This document shows positions 46,152 to 55,742 of a stretch of DNA of 64,000 nucleotides, in pieces (the first letter of the stretch is position 1; the number at the start of each line of letters is the position of its first letter). The DNA lies in contig JAWKKV010000004.1 in assembly GCA_041393015.1 (NCBI GenBank), positions 124,001-188,000 of the forward strand, written 5' to 3'. The position numbers and the translations under genes were made by a program. Below the pieces are notes generated by a model. It had not been told where the DNA came from. It made no database searches and saw only the letters and a list, made by a program, of their open reading frames with translations. Source of the DNA: JAGQYH01 sp041393015. GTDB lineage: Bacteria > Bacteroidota > Bacteroidia > Chitinophagales > JADIYW01.

Positions 46152-46937
46152 GTGAAAAGATTTTGGCAATGTGTTTTGTTAGTTTTAATGTTTCTTTTAG
46201 GGATATTAACCTATATACAATGGCGTTTTAATCAAGTGGTACAGATACCTTTAACAGAAAATTATCAAAGTAAAGTTTGGTCGCATCGTGGTGTTCATCA
46301 AAATGTTTCGGAAAATACAATTGCTGCCTTTCAATTAGCGAAGGATCAAAATTTCAAAGGCATAGAGTTGGATGTCTTTTATGAAAAAGGACAAGGTTTA
46401 ATCGTTTCTCACAATATTCGGGAGGAAGCATTAGAAGAAGAAATTTTGCTATTGAAGGAAGTTGTTAATGAGTTTGAAGATAAATTTTTCTATTGGGTTG
46501 ATTTTAAAAACCTTACTAAAGAAGATTATTCATCAATTTTGAATGAATTCAATCAAATATTCGAGTTACATCCAAATGTTAGAAGCAAAATATATATTGA
46601 ATCAGGCAATGGATTACCACTTAGAAAATTATCTAAAGAAAATATTAATTGCATTTATTGGGTGCAATATACAAAACTACCACTTAAGCAGTTTTTTAAA
46701 TTGCAATATATAAAAGCTTTGATTGGCCATAGCAATTTTAAAGGCATATCTACTCATTTCAGATACATGGATATTCATTTTAAGGAACAGTTTCAACGAT
46801 TGAATTGGTATGTTTTTACCGTTAATAGTCCAAGACATTTGCAAAGACTGAGTAACTTTAAACAAGTATCTGCTATCCTAACCGATTTGGAAGGTAAAGA
46901 TGTTTTTGAGGTGTACGACAAAATGCATTCTAAGTAG
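46152..46937 (+). CDS. Glycerophosphodiester phosphodiesterase-like protein
   Basis: A 261-residue membrane-anchored protein. A hydrophobic segment at 6-22 is followed by a GDPD TIM barrel: VWSHRGVHQNVSENTIAAF supplies the first catalytic His, Arg and Glu, IELDVFYEKGQGLIVSHN supplies the metal-binding Glu/Asp and second His, and FYWVDFKNLT, KIYIESGN and WYVFTVNS follow the barrel order. It probably cleaves glycerophosphodiesters or related head groups in the periplasm. The frame is open to TTG 46101, inside the start of the divergent gene. GTG 46152 is preferred. Confidence 0.75.
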   Translation: MKRFWQCVLLVLMFLLGILTYIQWRFNQVVQIPLTENYQSKVWSHRGVHQNVSENTIAAFQLAKDQNFKGIELDVFYEKGQGLIVSHNIREEALEEEILLLKEVVNEFEDKFFYWVDFKNLTKEDYSSILNEFNQIFELHPNVRSKIYIESGNGLPLRKLSKENINCIYWVQYTKLPLKQFFKLQYIKALIGHSNFKGISTHFRYMDIHFKEQFQRLNWYVFTVNSPRHLQRLSNFKQVSAILTDLEGKDVFEVYDKMHSK

Positions 46938-47104
46938 TGATTTTGGTTTATTCGGTTATCTTTTTCCATAGATTTGTTTTATATATATACCTCAAGTTAC
47001 CTTTTTTGTAAACCGTCTTTAGTGCATCTCTCCTTCAGAGTTTTATAGGTTGATATAAATCTGACTTATTTTATGCTTTAGCGTAACATAAGCTAGTAGG
47101 GCAC

Positions 47105-47136
47105 TTGAATATAGGAATGTGTATTTTGTATTTTTG
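47105..47136 (+). promoter_or_regulatory. Promoter of the Lgt-like gene
   Basis: TTG at 47105-47107, a 21-base spacer and TATTTTTG at 47129-47136 form the best TTG-N(17-23)-TAnnTTTG promoter in the window. The ATG at 47141 is four bases after the -7 element, so the message should be nearly leaderless. The TTG has the look of an alternative start codon but is better explained as the -33 element. Confidence 0.7.
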
Positions 47137-47140
47137 TAGA

Positions 47141-47920
47141 ATGATTCCAGAAATGAACATATTTGGAATAGCTATTAGCTGGTATTGGCTTCTCAATATA
47201 ATAGGAGTTTCATTGGGATTTTGCCTTCTCTTTCCAAAACTTAAGCAGCACTTTGAAAATAAAGATATGGCTGTCCAAGTTAGTGTTTTGCTCATTATGG
47301 GAGGATATGTTTTTGCAAAACTCTTTTCTACAATGGAGTATTACATAATTAATGCAGAGCCTCTAAATATTGAAATTTTCTCCTTTTTCTTACATAAAAG
47401 TGGTATGCGGTGGTATGGTGCACTATTAGGAAACTTGATGATGTTTTCTATCTTATTTTATAAACATTCAAAATTTCTTTCGATTCTGTCAGATATTTTC
47501 CTCTACACCTTCTTGGGAAGTGCAATCGGCAAACTGGGTTGTTTGCTCTCTGGTCATGGTTGTTATGGGATTGAGACATCCTTACCTTGGGGTATGAAGT
47601 TCATTTACGGAAGTGCACCATCAGAGGTGTCCGTTCATCCCACACCTGCATATGACAGTATCATTTTTATAACCGCCTTTATTATAGGAGTTTTCTTAAA
47701 GAAAAAAAATGTATCGAAGAAAGTAATCTTGCTTGTAACCTTATCTTTTCTTTGCTTTTCAGAGTTTGCGATAGAATACCTACGACCTAATCCAGATGTC
47801 TTGCTAGGATTAAATACAGGGCAAATATGCTATGTGTTAATTCTTTTAATTCTTTATTGGATGGTTATTCGTAAACAACGCGAGAGTGCAGAACCGTACT
47901 CGATGATTTCAATTCAATAA
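47141..47920 (+). CDS. Divergent prolipoprotein diacylglyceryl transferase-like protein
   Basis: A 259-residue membrane protein with seven or so helices and the Lgt arrangement: ISWYWLLNIIGVSLGF, then GMRWYGALLGN, GSAIGKLGCLLSGHGCYG with SLPWGMKF, VHPTPAYDSIIF and EFAIEYLRPNP. True Lgt has His in the loop matching RWYG and Arg/Asn in the GRxGNF signature. Here these are Tyr, Lys and Cys, so standard lipoprotein acylation is uncertain. It may be a paralogue with another acceptor. Its 3' end overlaps the convergent lipoprotein gene by 56 bases. The longer TTG start at 47105 is rejected on promoter grounds. Confidence 0.7.
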   Translation: MIPEMNIFGIAISWYWLLNIIGVSLGFCLLFPKLKQHFENKDMAVQVSVLLIMGGYVFAKLFSTMEYYIINAEPLNIEIFSFFLHKSGMRWYGALLGNLMMFSILFYKHSKFLSILSDIFLYTFLGSAIGKLGCLLSGHGCYGIETSLPWGMKFIYGSAPSEVSVHPTPAYDSIIFITAFIIGVFLKKKNVSKKVILLVTLSFLCFSEFAIEYLRPNPDVLLGLNTGQICYVLILLILYWMVIRKQRESAEPYSMISIQ

Positions 47921-48734
47921 TTTGACCATTCACTTCATCAAGAACAATATTTCCTCGGATGATAAAAAACCTGAGAAAAGTATTGCGGGGAATACCTTCA
48001 AAAAATTCTTCGGTAATGGTGAATTGTCCATCATCATCAATAAGTTTGATGTTTTGAACTTTTTCACCTCCGATAACAATAGGTTTTTCAACCGTTTCAC
48101 CATCCCATTTAATACCGATGAGAAGGCCATGTTCATTATTTTCATCAGGTTCCCAGGAAATATCCAATGTTGTGCCCGTAATAGTAAAATACTCTCCAAT
48201 ACCAAGTTCTTCCGGTACAGGGTTTGTAACAACTAATTCTTTTGGAACATAAAATGTAGTCGTAATGTCTTCATAACGGGTATTGCTCCCTTGCGAGTAG
48301 TTAAACTTGACAGTAACAGTCTTTCCAAAGAGCTTTGAAAGAGGAGGTGTTCCATCCGAAATATACTCATGGTTATGGTTATAGATCATATGTCCTTGTC
48401 CTTCTTGCCAGTTTACATTAATACTTTCAACAGAGTAAGAACTTTCCATCTTGTTCGCGTTGTCAGGAAAATGTCCTCCCAATTGGTAGTTATTGACTCT
48501 AGGTGTAGATTTCTTACGAAATGCTTCATCAGACGTACTCTGCAAATCAATCCCCATATCATTTTCTGAGTTGAAGATGCCTTTGTAGTAGTTCAAATAT
48601 TTTATGTTTTCAGGTGGAAGCATATTTGCCCCACCAATGTCGAAAGAATCAAAAGTTAACTCTTCTACTCGATTGCATGATAAGAGAGTCGAAAAGAATA
48701 AAATAAGAAGCAAGGTTTTTTGTGTGTAGTTCAT
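47865..48734 (-). CDS. Lipoprotein of unknown function
   Basis: A 289-residue protein beginning MNYTQKTLLLILFFSTLLSC, a lipoprotein signal with lipobox LLSC at C20. The mature part is beta-rich with no domain I recognise (FDIGGANMLPPENIKYLNYY, IDLQSTSDEAFRK, ISWEPDENNEHGLLIG). It could be an Ig-like surface lipoprotein. The frame opens further to 48767, which would overlap the preceding gene, so ATG 48732-48734 is preferred. It follows the next entry by ten bases in one operon and overlaps the convergent Lgt-like gene by 56 bases. Confidence 0.7.
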   Translation of the reverse strand: MNYTQKTLLLILFFSTLLSCNRVEELTFDSFDIGGANMLPPENIKYLNYYKGIFNSENDMGIDLQSTSDEAFRKKSTPRVNNYQLGGHFPDNANKMESSYSVESINVNWQEGQGHMIYNHNHEYISDGTPPLSKLFGKTVTVKFNYSQGSNTRYEDITTTFYVPKELVVTNPVPEELGIGEYFTITGTTLDISWEPDENNEHGLLIGIKWDGETVEKPIVIGGEKVQNIKLIDDDGQFTITEEFFEGIPRNTFLRFFIIRGNIVLDEVNGQIIELKSSSTVLHSRVVYE

Positions 48735-48744
48735 AGCTTTTGTT

Positions 48745-49398
48745 TTATTGGCAGAAGTAAAGGTCACATTCTGTTCGTGATATAAATTGTAAATTATTTA
48801 GATAGTTTAACTGATAGTTTTGTCCTGCTACTTGTGCAGGGTCTATTCTTACGGTTGTCTCCCAAATCAAGTACCCAAAACCACTAGGAGAAGCTATACA
48901 GTTTTCATTACAGATAATTAATTGGACTCGCAGATCAATGTCGTAATCTACCGGAACGTTAAGACTAAAACGGTCATAATTGATTATAGCATCGTTGGTA
49001 CAGTTAAGACTACTTCCCCCAGGATTACTATGTCCTCTAACAATACCTCCGTTACTTGGGCTATAAAACATAGTGAAATTTTGATCAGGGCAATCGTTTC
49101 CTAGTGAGTTGACAGAAACTATTAACGAGTATCCGAGACCATTACCTGACGTGGCTGTAAGAAGATTTATTATTGGCTGTATTGGATTAATTTGCTGTTG
49201 TGTTCCGGTTCCAGGCCAACACCACGATGCAATAGTTGGAAATCCGGGGTCAACTTGTACTCCATTTACTTGAACCCAAAAGTTTACATACTCGGTATCA
49301 TCGTCACAGCCACAATTTCCTGCAATAAAATTTCCAGCAATCAAAGCAATTAAAATTACCTTGAAAAAGGTAAGGTTGATTAGTTTTATTTTTTTCAT
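48745..49398 (-). CDS. Exported cysteine-containing protein of unknown function
   Basis: A 217-residue protein with MKKIKLINL start and hydrophobic segment VILIALIAGNFIAGNCGC, an imperfect lipobox before CDDDTEY, so probably a lipoprotein. The mature chain is beta-rich, with cysteine pairs (NDCPDQNF, CNENCIASP, ECDLYFCQ). No family is recognised. It is the first gene of a two-gene operon with the lipoprotein below. The frame is open to 49428, but the ATG at 49396-49398 fits a signal sequence better. Confidence 0.65.
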   Translation of the reverse strand: MKKIKLINLTFFKVILIALIAGNFIAGNCGCDDDTEYVNFWVQVNGVQVDPGFPTIASWCWPGTGTQQQINPIQPIINLLTATSGNGLGYSLIVSVNSLGNDCPDQNFTMFYSPSNGGIVRGHSNPGGSSLNCTNDAIINYDRFSLNVPVDYDIDLRVQLIICNENCIASPSGFGYLIWETTVRIDPAQVAGQNYQLNYLNNLQFISRTECDLYFCQ

Positions 49399-49621
49399 TA
49401 ACAAGACGTTTCGTAAAATACCAAACAATTAAAGTTAACATAAAATAAAACAATATTAAAATTATTTATTTAAAATCTTAAATAATGAAACTGCGTTTTC
49501 TAAATTTGGGTATTTTGATCTATCAGCATAGTATTTTATTCAAAACAAGGAATAAATGATACATAATGTAAAAACAAGTTTTTAATCTAATGTGTATTTT
49601 GTTTATACCGTGTTTTCACAG

Positions 49622-51496
49622 ATGAAAAGTAAAATGAAATATTGGTTTTTGCCTACTATTGTAATGCTGGTTTATTTTACCATCTTCAGAATTATCTTTC
49701 AACTTTATAACAATGATTTTGTAGGCTCTTCAGGAGGATTTTTTGATAGTATTTTATTGTACTTAGTCGGTTTTTATTACGATTTATCTATCGTAGTATT
49801 TGTAAATGTAGCCATCGTTATTGGTTTAGCCATCAATGCATTTTTTGCAAATAAGCAGCTTATAAATCGAATTTTAAAAACGATAGCTATCATTTCTAAT
49901 GGCATTTTAATAATTATTTCCTTAGCGGATATACCTTATTTTCGATTCAATAGTAGACGAGCCACAGTAGAGGTTTTTGATATTTTGGGAGATTCCGCCG
50001 GAGCACTGCCTTCCTTCTTAATGCTTTATTGGCCGTTTGTTTTGCTAGGCATTTTAGCCATCTATATTTTATGGAAAGTAACTGACAAAAACTTTGTGAT
50101 TTTAGAAAAACCACCTATTAGCAAACTCCCATTTATAGCTACTATGTTGTTTGTATTGTTCGCTTTCATGGTAAAGCTTGGTTTATGGTCGCCAAAATTG
50201 GCAGTGTTTTATGTGTCACCTAATCAACGAGCAGTTGCCACTAATACGCCGGTTACATTATTGTATTCTATTTTAAAGGGACAAGAAAGGCTCGAACGGA
50301 AAAAGTACTTTACCAAAGATGAGCTTTCAGAGTATTTTACTGTTGAAAGACATTTTGATCCTGAAAAGGAATTCCAAAAAAAGAATATTGTCATTTTTGT
50401 CTTAGAAAGCTTTTCTAACGAATATTTAGTTGCAGGGCATCCCAATAAAGCACCTACACCGTTCTTGGATGAGTTAATGCTAAAAAGTACAGTATTTACC
50501 AATGCTTATGCCAATGGAACTACATCATCTTATGGACTAATGAGTATACTAGGCGGCATTCCACCGTTTTTGGATGAACCTTATTTCTCTTCTATTTATG
50601 GCGAGAACAAAGTTAATGGGATAGGAGATGTATTATCAAAAGAAGGTTATACGAATAGTTTCTTTTATGGAGCAGAAGATGATCATTATGGCTTTCGTAA
50701 GAACTTGACCCTCTTAGGTATTGATAATTATTTTAGTAAGGAAGATTATGGAAAGAATGATTATGACGGTCATTGGGGCGTTTATGACGAGCCGTTTTTT
50801 CAATATGCTGCCGAAGAATTAAAAGACCAGCCCAAACCTATCTTTGCTACACTATTTAATATATCCAGTCATGGACCGTATATGGTGCCGGAAAAATACA
50901 GTGAAACTTTACCAACAGGAACAATGTCATCTCATCAAAGTCTTGCCTATACCGATTTAGCCATCCAAAAATTCTTTTACAGTATTGAAAATGAGGAATG
51001 GTTCAATAATACCGTGTTTGTATTTATAGCCGACCATTGGGCAAAAAGAACGGATTTGGAGTTTAAAAATGCCGTGGGTCGCTATCGGATTCCGTTTTTT
51101 ATATACGATCCTCAAAATCAACAACAAAATTTGGTTACAGAAGTGACTCAACAATTAGATGTAATTCCAACACTTTTGGATTATTTAAATTATTCGGGTG
51201 ATTGGATGACCTTCGGTAGATCCGCCTTTGAAAAAAATAATGAATATAGATTTACTTACAATGAGTACGATAATGTTTATCAAATTATTGATAGCAATTA
51301 TGTTTTGGCATACGATGAAAATAAAGAACAGGCGGTTTACTTATATAATTTTATGAAGGATCCTATATTAGGAAACAATATTTTGCTGGAGGAGCCGGAA
51401 AGGGTTTTAAATATGGAACAGCACTTAAAGGCGGTGATTCAAACCTATAACAATCGATTAATAGATAATGATCTTTATATTCGTAAAACTAAATGA
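49622..51496 (+). CDS. LTA synthase-like phosphatase-fold membrane enzyme
   Basis: A 624-residue protein with five N-terminal membrane helices (to about residue 185) and an extracytoplasmic alkaline-phosphatase/sulfatase domain. Metal and active-site landmarks are IVIFVLESFSNEY, ANGTTSSYGLMSILGG with the nucleophilic Thr, FFYGAEDDHYGF, NISSHGPY and FIADHW. The architecture is that of lipoteichoic acid synthase and phosphoglycerol transferases, which modify glycans or lipids with phosphoglycerol in Gram-negatives. The frame opens to GTG 49592. ATG 49622 gives a tidy N-terminus MKSKMKYWFL. It heads the envelope cluster and overlaps the next gene by four bases. Confidence 0.85.
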   Translation: MKSKMKYWFLPTIVMLVYFTIFRIIFQLYNNDFVGSSGGFFDSILLYLVGFYYDLSIVVFVNVAIVIGLAINAFFANKQLINRILKTIAIISNGILIIISLADIPYFRFNSRRATVEVFDILGDSAGALPSFLMLYWPFVLLGILAIYILWKVTDKNFVILEKPPISKLPFIATMLFVLFAFMVKLGLWSPKLAVFYVSPNQRAVATNTPVTLLYSILKGQERLERKKYFTKDELSEYFTVERHFDPEKEFQKKNIVIFVLESFSNEYLVAGHPNKAPTPFLDELMLKSTVFTNAYANGTTSSYGLMSILGGIPPFLDEPYFSSIYGENKVNGIGDVLSKEGYTNSFFYGAEDDHYGFRKNLTLLGIDNYFSKEDYGKNDYDGHWGVYDEPFFQYAAEELKDQPKPIFATLFNISSHGPYMVPEKYSETLPTGTMSSHQSLAYTDLAIQKFFYSIENEEWFNNTVFVFIADHWAKRTDLEFKNAVGRYRIPFFIYDPQNQQQNLVTEVTQQLDVIPTLLDYLNYSGDWMTFGRSAFEKNNEYRFTYNEYDNVYQIIDSNYVLAYDENKEQAVYLYNFMKDPILGNNILLEEPERVLNMEQHLKAVIQTYNNRLIDNDLYIRKTK

Positions 51497-53076
51497 AAAT
51501 AAACACCATAAATAAAGTTTCAATAACGGCTATTCTAGTGGCTTCTATGGTTATTTTATTCCGTCGTGTATGGCTCATGGAGTTAGATACATTTGAGTTT
51601 GATGATGCCTTTATGTTCATTAGATATGCCGAGAATATATTGGCTGGATACGGCTACACATGGAATCCCGGAGAGCCATTAGTTTATGGGAATACAAGTA
51701 TTTTATTTACTTATATAGTAGCACTTAACAAACTATTATTCGGGTCAGTTTTAAGTAATTCTTGGATTTTGATTTCAGCAACATTTGTATTCGCTATTGC
51801 CTTTTTAGTGGCATTAATACAAGGTTTGTTTAAACACGTACAAAGTGAATTATTACAAAATAGGCTTTTAATAGGAGCAATTACACTTCCATTTTTAGTA
51901 ATGCCTTTAATCTTAGGTTTTCACATTTCTACCGGAATGGAAACTACTTTGTCACTATTTTTGAATACCATTTTTATATTTTCTATTTGGTCAATTAATA
52001 AATTAGAAAAAGTAAAATTCACCAATGTAATTGCTCCTGCATTGATTGGTTATGCCATGTTTCTTTGTAGACCGGATAATGCTTTAGTAGTCGCTCTATT
52101 TCCATTTCTATTTTTGGGATTCAATAAAAAATATAAACACCTTTTATATTTAGGGGCAACATTGTTTGTTTTGATTGTAATTGATTCCATCATCAAATAT
52201 TTGGCTTTTGGAGAGATTTTACCATTGAGTTTTTATGCTAAGAAAAGTGGATTTACAGAAGGTTATACAGCTAAGTATTTTTGGAATCCGGTAAAATACA
52301 TTACCCAAATTATAGCCTACTTAATGCCTTATATAATCCTAATATTTGTTTTTGTGAGAAAGAAGTATTTAGGTTGGTTAACTTCCTTTCTTCTACCATT
52401 ATTACTCACTTTTACCTACTATCTTACTTTCGATCAAATTATGGGGTTTAATGCGAGATTGTATTTTCCATTTATTCCATACATCATTATTCCAGCTGTC
52501 TTTCTGTTGGATAAAACCATCGTTCAATATAAAAATGGAGATAAAGAAATTTGGAATTACAATAGCCTAATTACTAAAACTTGTTTATTGATTGTGTTTT
52601 TATTTTTTACCGTTTTCTCAAAATATAGATTTATAAATAAGTACGAAACTTACGCAATAAATGCTGGAAACAAAGACGCCATAGCAGTACAAGATTTAGA
52701 TCATAGAAAATATAACAGAGAAGTGAGTATCAAAAAAATAAGCAACTTATTAAAGGAGTTTCCTGATGATTTTGTTTTTGCAGCCACAGAGCATGGATTT
52801 ATATCTGGAGACAACCCCAAGAAAGTAATTGTTGATCTTTCCGGCTTACACAACTATGAAATTGCAAAAAATGGATATTCTGAGAAAGTGATTCAAGATA
52901 CAAAACCTGACTTCATTTGGATGCCTCATCAAGATTTAACAGTATTGCACTACAACATTAGAAGTGGCGCGTATTTTCAGAGTGAATATGAATATATTAC
53001 CAATGTTTATGCCTTTGGCTGTGCCATTCGAAAAGACAGTAAATATTATGAGGAACTAAAAAGTTTGGTGAATTAA
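51493..53076 (+). CDS. GT-C family membrane glycosyltransferase
   Basis: A 527-residue protein with about ten to twelve membrane helices and a soluble C-terminal domain (about 390-527). The N-terminal loop TFEFDDAFMFIRYAENILAG, followed by GYTWNPGEPLVYGNTS, is the DD-type signature of GT-C enzymes related to mycobacterial arabinofuranosyl and other polyprenyl-sugar transferases. It would add a sugar outside the inner membrane. It overlaps the preceding gene by ATGA and the following one by one base (TAATG), pointing to translational coupling. Confidence 0.8.
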   Translation: MKINTINKVSITAILVASMVILFRRVWLMELDTFEFDDAFMFIRYAENILAGYGYTWNPGEPLVYGNTSILFTYIVALNKLLFGSVLSNSWILISATFVFAIAFLVALIQGLFKHVQSELLQNRLLIGAITLPFLVMPLILGFHISTGMETTLSLFLNTIFIFSIWSINKLEKVKFTNVIAPALIGYAMFLCRPDNALVVALFPFLFLGFNKKYKHLLYLGATLFVLIVIDSIIKYLAFGEILPLSFYAKKSGFTEGYTAKYFWNPVKYITQIIAYLMPYIILIFVFVRKKYLGWLTSFLLPLLLTFTYYLTFDQIMGFNARLYFPFIPYIIIPAVFLLDKTIVQYKNGDKEIWNYNSLITKTCLLIVFLFFTVFSKYRFINKYETYAINAGNKDAIAVQDLDHRKYNREVSIKKISNLLKEFPDDFVFAATEHGFISGDNPKKVIVDLSGLHNYEIAKNGYSEKVIQDTKPDFIWMPHQDLTVLHYNIRSGAYFQSEYEYITNVYAFGCAIRKDSKYYEELKSLVN

Positions 53077-54386
53077 TGATTAAAAAAACTATTAAATATT
53101 TAGCTTACTCCGTTGTTTTTATCTCAGCATTGTGCATCTATAGTTGGATGATCTATCACTCTTCAACAGGGGGGACGAAATTGGATTTTATAAAAACACC
53201 GCTTTTAAAGTTTGCTGGTTTTCCGCAACAAGTGCAAGAAGTATTAACTAGTTCAGAAGTTAAGGATATTCCATCTACTTATATCTCGGCTGACCAATCA
53301 TTTGAACCCATAAACAAGCTTAATTATAATCTTTATGGCCTAACTACCTTTTGGAATAAGGAAAAAGCTCATTGGGACATGGAAGTGATAAATTTTAAAG
53401 ATGATTCAGTTATCCATACATGGCATTTTGATAGAGAAACTTATGGTGATTATCATGCCCCTTTCAAAGTGAGTCCTCCTAAAAATATATTGCTTTTACC
53501 CAAAAAGGATTTGATAGTAAGTTTAACCTCAACACCGACACTTTGTAGATTGGATTCTAATTCAAACATTATTTGGAGAAACACAGATTTTGAATATCAT
53601 AATTCTATCAATTTGGATGCAGATAGTAATATTTGGGTATGTGCAAGTGACAAATCGGAAGGGAGTAGCAGAGTTTATACCGGTGGATTAGTTAAAAATT
53701 TAAATGGTGACTTGATATCTTATTGGGAAAATTATATTGTACAAGTAGATATTAATACGGGTGAAACGTTGTTAAAAAAGGGAGTGGCTCACCTACTTTT
53801 AGATAATGGATATAAGAATATTGTCTATGGCGGAAATTTAAAAGATCCTATGCATATTAACGATATCCAACCTGCATTAGAAGATACAGATTACTGGAAA
53901 AAGGGAGATCTCTTTATTTCTGTCCGACATCGTTCACTGATTATCCATTATAGACCTTCCAATAATGAAGTAATAAAGCTAATTCAAGGACCATTTATTA
54001 ATCAGCACGATGTAGATATTATTTCGGATCATGAAATATCTATTTTTAACAATAACTATATTGTTGATTTTGGTTTTGAATGTGATGAAGCTTACAAACA
54101 AGTAGATTCATTGAATTCTTCGGAAGTCATTATTTATAATTTTGAAAAAGACTCCTTTAGTAATTATTTACAAAATGTGTTTTTGAAACAAGAAATAATT
54201 ACAGAAGGACAAGGCTTATCAGAGTTCCTTTCTAATGGGGATTTATTTGTTGAAGAAACAGATGGCGGAGTATATTATATATTTAATCAAGAAGAAATAG
54301 TTTTAAAGAAGGTTTTTAATACCCCTAATGCCGATTATATTTTTATGCCGTTGTGGGTTAGAATCTATGAGGAATTACCATTCTAG
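53076..54386 (+). CDS. Arylsulfotransferase-family protein, paralogue 1 of 4
   Basis: A 436-residue protein with a signal anchor at 8-27 (LAYSVVFISALCIYSWMIY) and a beta-propeller body. Conserved blocks are YHNSINLDAD, DPMHINDIQPAL, WKKGDLFISVRHRSLIIHYR and NQHDVDIISDHEISIFNNN. The three His-containing blocks parallel the active-site histidines of PAPS-independent arylsulfate sulfotransferases (ASST_2-like branch). By family it would move sulfate between phenolic or similar groups outside the cytoplasm. Donor and acceptor are unknown. It is followed after 15 bases by a paralogue. Confidence 0.75.
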   Translation: MIKKTIKYLAYSVVFISALCIYSWMIYHSSTGGTKLDFIKTPLLKFAGFPQQVQEVLTSSEVKDIPSTYISADQSFEPINKLNYNLYGLTTFWNKEKAHWDMEVINFKDDSVIHTWHFDRETYGDYHAPFKVSPPKNILLLPKKDLIVSLTSTPTLCRLDSNSNIIWRNTDFEYHNSINLDADSNIWVCASDKSEGSSRVYTGGLVKNLNGDLISYWENYIVQVDINTGETLLKKGVAHLLLDNGYKNIVYGGNLKDPMHINDIQPALEDTDYWKKGDLFISVRHRSLIIHYRPSNNEVIKLIQGPFINQHDVDIISDHEISIFNNNYIVDFGFECDEAYKQVDSLNSSEVIIYNFEKDSFSNYLQNVFLKQEIITEGQGLSEFLSNGDLFVEETDGGVYYIFNQEEIVLKKVFNTPNADYIFMPLWVRIYEELPF

Positions 54387-54401
54387 AAAGATGCTTATAA
54401 A

Positions 54402-55727
54402 ATGAAAGTCTTGAAGTATTTTTCATATTTAGTCATATTTTTAACAGTTCTCTGTATTTACAGTTGGATGGTTAATCAAGCTGCTATTAGAGGCAATAAC
54501 TTTAAGGCATTTCACAAACAATTGATCCAATTTGCCACATTTCCACAAAAAATAGAAGATGTATTTCGCGACTTTGAAAAGGAGCAGATACCGGTATCTT
54601 ATCTAGTCAAGGATAACAATTTCTCACCTGTTAATAAATTGAATAAGGATCTCTTTGGTGTAACATCTATTTGGAACCAAGAAATTGGAAGGTGGGAAAT
54701 ACTACTTATTAACTTGAGAAATGATTCCATTTTACATACTTGGCATTATGGCAAGAAAAAGTTTAAAAGAAGCAATGTAGATTACATTTATTGCACCATA
54801 AAAGAACCTATAATACTAGAGAATAAAGATTTGATTGGACATTTATATGCTTCTCCAAACATGTTTAGATTGGATTCAAATTCCAATGTAATCTGGAAAA
54901 ATGAAGAATACGATTTCCATCATTCGTTAAACCAAGATGCGGAAGGATACATTTGGACTTGTACACGTGATATATTTAAAGGCAAATACGAAAATAATGG
55001 TGGAGGAATTGTTAAAAATGTAGATGGTCAGGTTTTTTCCTATAAAGAAGAGTATATCGATAAAATTGATCCTGAAGATGGAAAAATTTTGTTTCACAAA
55101 GGAGTAGCTGAAATTCTTATTGATAATGGATTGAAAGGCTTATTCTATGGAAGCAGCTTATATGATCCATTACACATTAATGACGTTCAGCCGGCTTTAA
55201 AGGATTCTAAATATTGGAAAAAAGGAGATGTATTTATTAGTATTAGAAATCGATCTACTATTATTTTATATAGACCTACAACAAACAAAATTGTTAAACT
55301 TATTCAAGCCCCGATCGTTAACCAACACGATATAGATATCATATCTGATCATGAAATTTCTATTTTCAATAACAACATTATTTTTAGCACTGGTTTTAAA
55401 GGTAATTCAGAGGAGAAAGCAATGGATGCTCTAAATACAAATGAAATTATTGTCTACAATTTTGAAAAGGATTCTTTTTCAATTTTGGCTCAAGAAGTTT
55501 TTGAAAAAGAAGAAATTAATACCTTCTTTCAAGGTTTATCAGAAGTGCTTTCAGATGGGAGTTTGTTTGTTGAAGAACAGAATAGTGGTATCTATTTTTT
55601 GATCAAAGACAATGAAGTGATCTTAAGAAAGGTCTTGCCAGTAAACAATACTAATTACATTCAAAAACCCAATTGGATGAGAGTATACGAGAATTTGCCT
55701 TTTCAAATGATACAGACAAAAAATTAA
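54402..55727 (+). CDS. Arylsulfotransferase-family protein, paralogue 2 of 4
   Basis: 441 residues, signal anchor at 5-24 (YLVIFLTVLCIYSWM). The same blocks as its neighbours occur in order: FHHSLNQDAEGYIW, DPLHINDVQPAL, WKKGDVFISIRNRSTIILYR and NQHDIDIISDHEISIFNNN, and a C-terminal GLSEVLSDGSLFVEEQ with NWMRVYE. All putative catalytic histidines are kept, so it is not an obvious decayed copy. The C-terminus runs nine residues beyond its sisters. Spacers of 15 bases lie on both sides. Confidence 0.75.
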   Translation: MKVLKYFSYLVIFLTVLCIYSWMVNQAAIRGNNFKAFHKQLIQFATFPQKIEDVFRDFEKEQIPVSYLVKDNNFSPVNKLNKDLFGVTSIWNQEIGRWEILLINLRNDSILHTWHYGKKKFKRSNVDYIYCTIKEPIILENKDLIGHLYASPNMFRLDSNSNVIWKNEEYDFHHSLNQDAEGYIWTCTRDIFKGKYENNGGGIVKNVDGQVFSYKEEYIDKIDPEDGKILFHKGVAEILIDNGLKGLFYGSSLYDPLHINDVQPALKDSKYWKKGDVFISIRNRSTIILYRPTTNKIVKLIQAPIVNQHDIDIISDHEISIFNNNIIFSTGFKGNSEEKAMDALNTNEIIVYNFEKDSFSILAQEVFEKEEINTFFQGLSEVLSDGSLFVEEQNSGIYFLIKDNEVILRKVLPVNNTNYIQKPNWMRVYENLPFQMIQTKN

Positions 55728-55742
55728 ATCTATTTTTTCTGA

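Noticed and set aside
49501..49508. TAAATTTG as the promoter of the LTA-synthase-like gene
   Set aside because: It matches the -7 consensus, but there is no TTG at -33 distance and it lies more than 110 bases before the start, so I do not list it as a feature.
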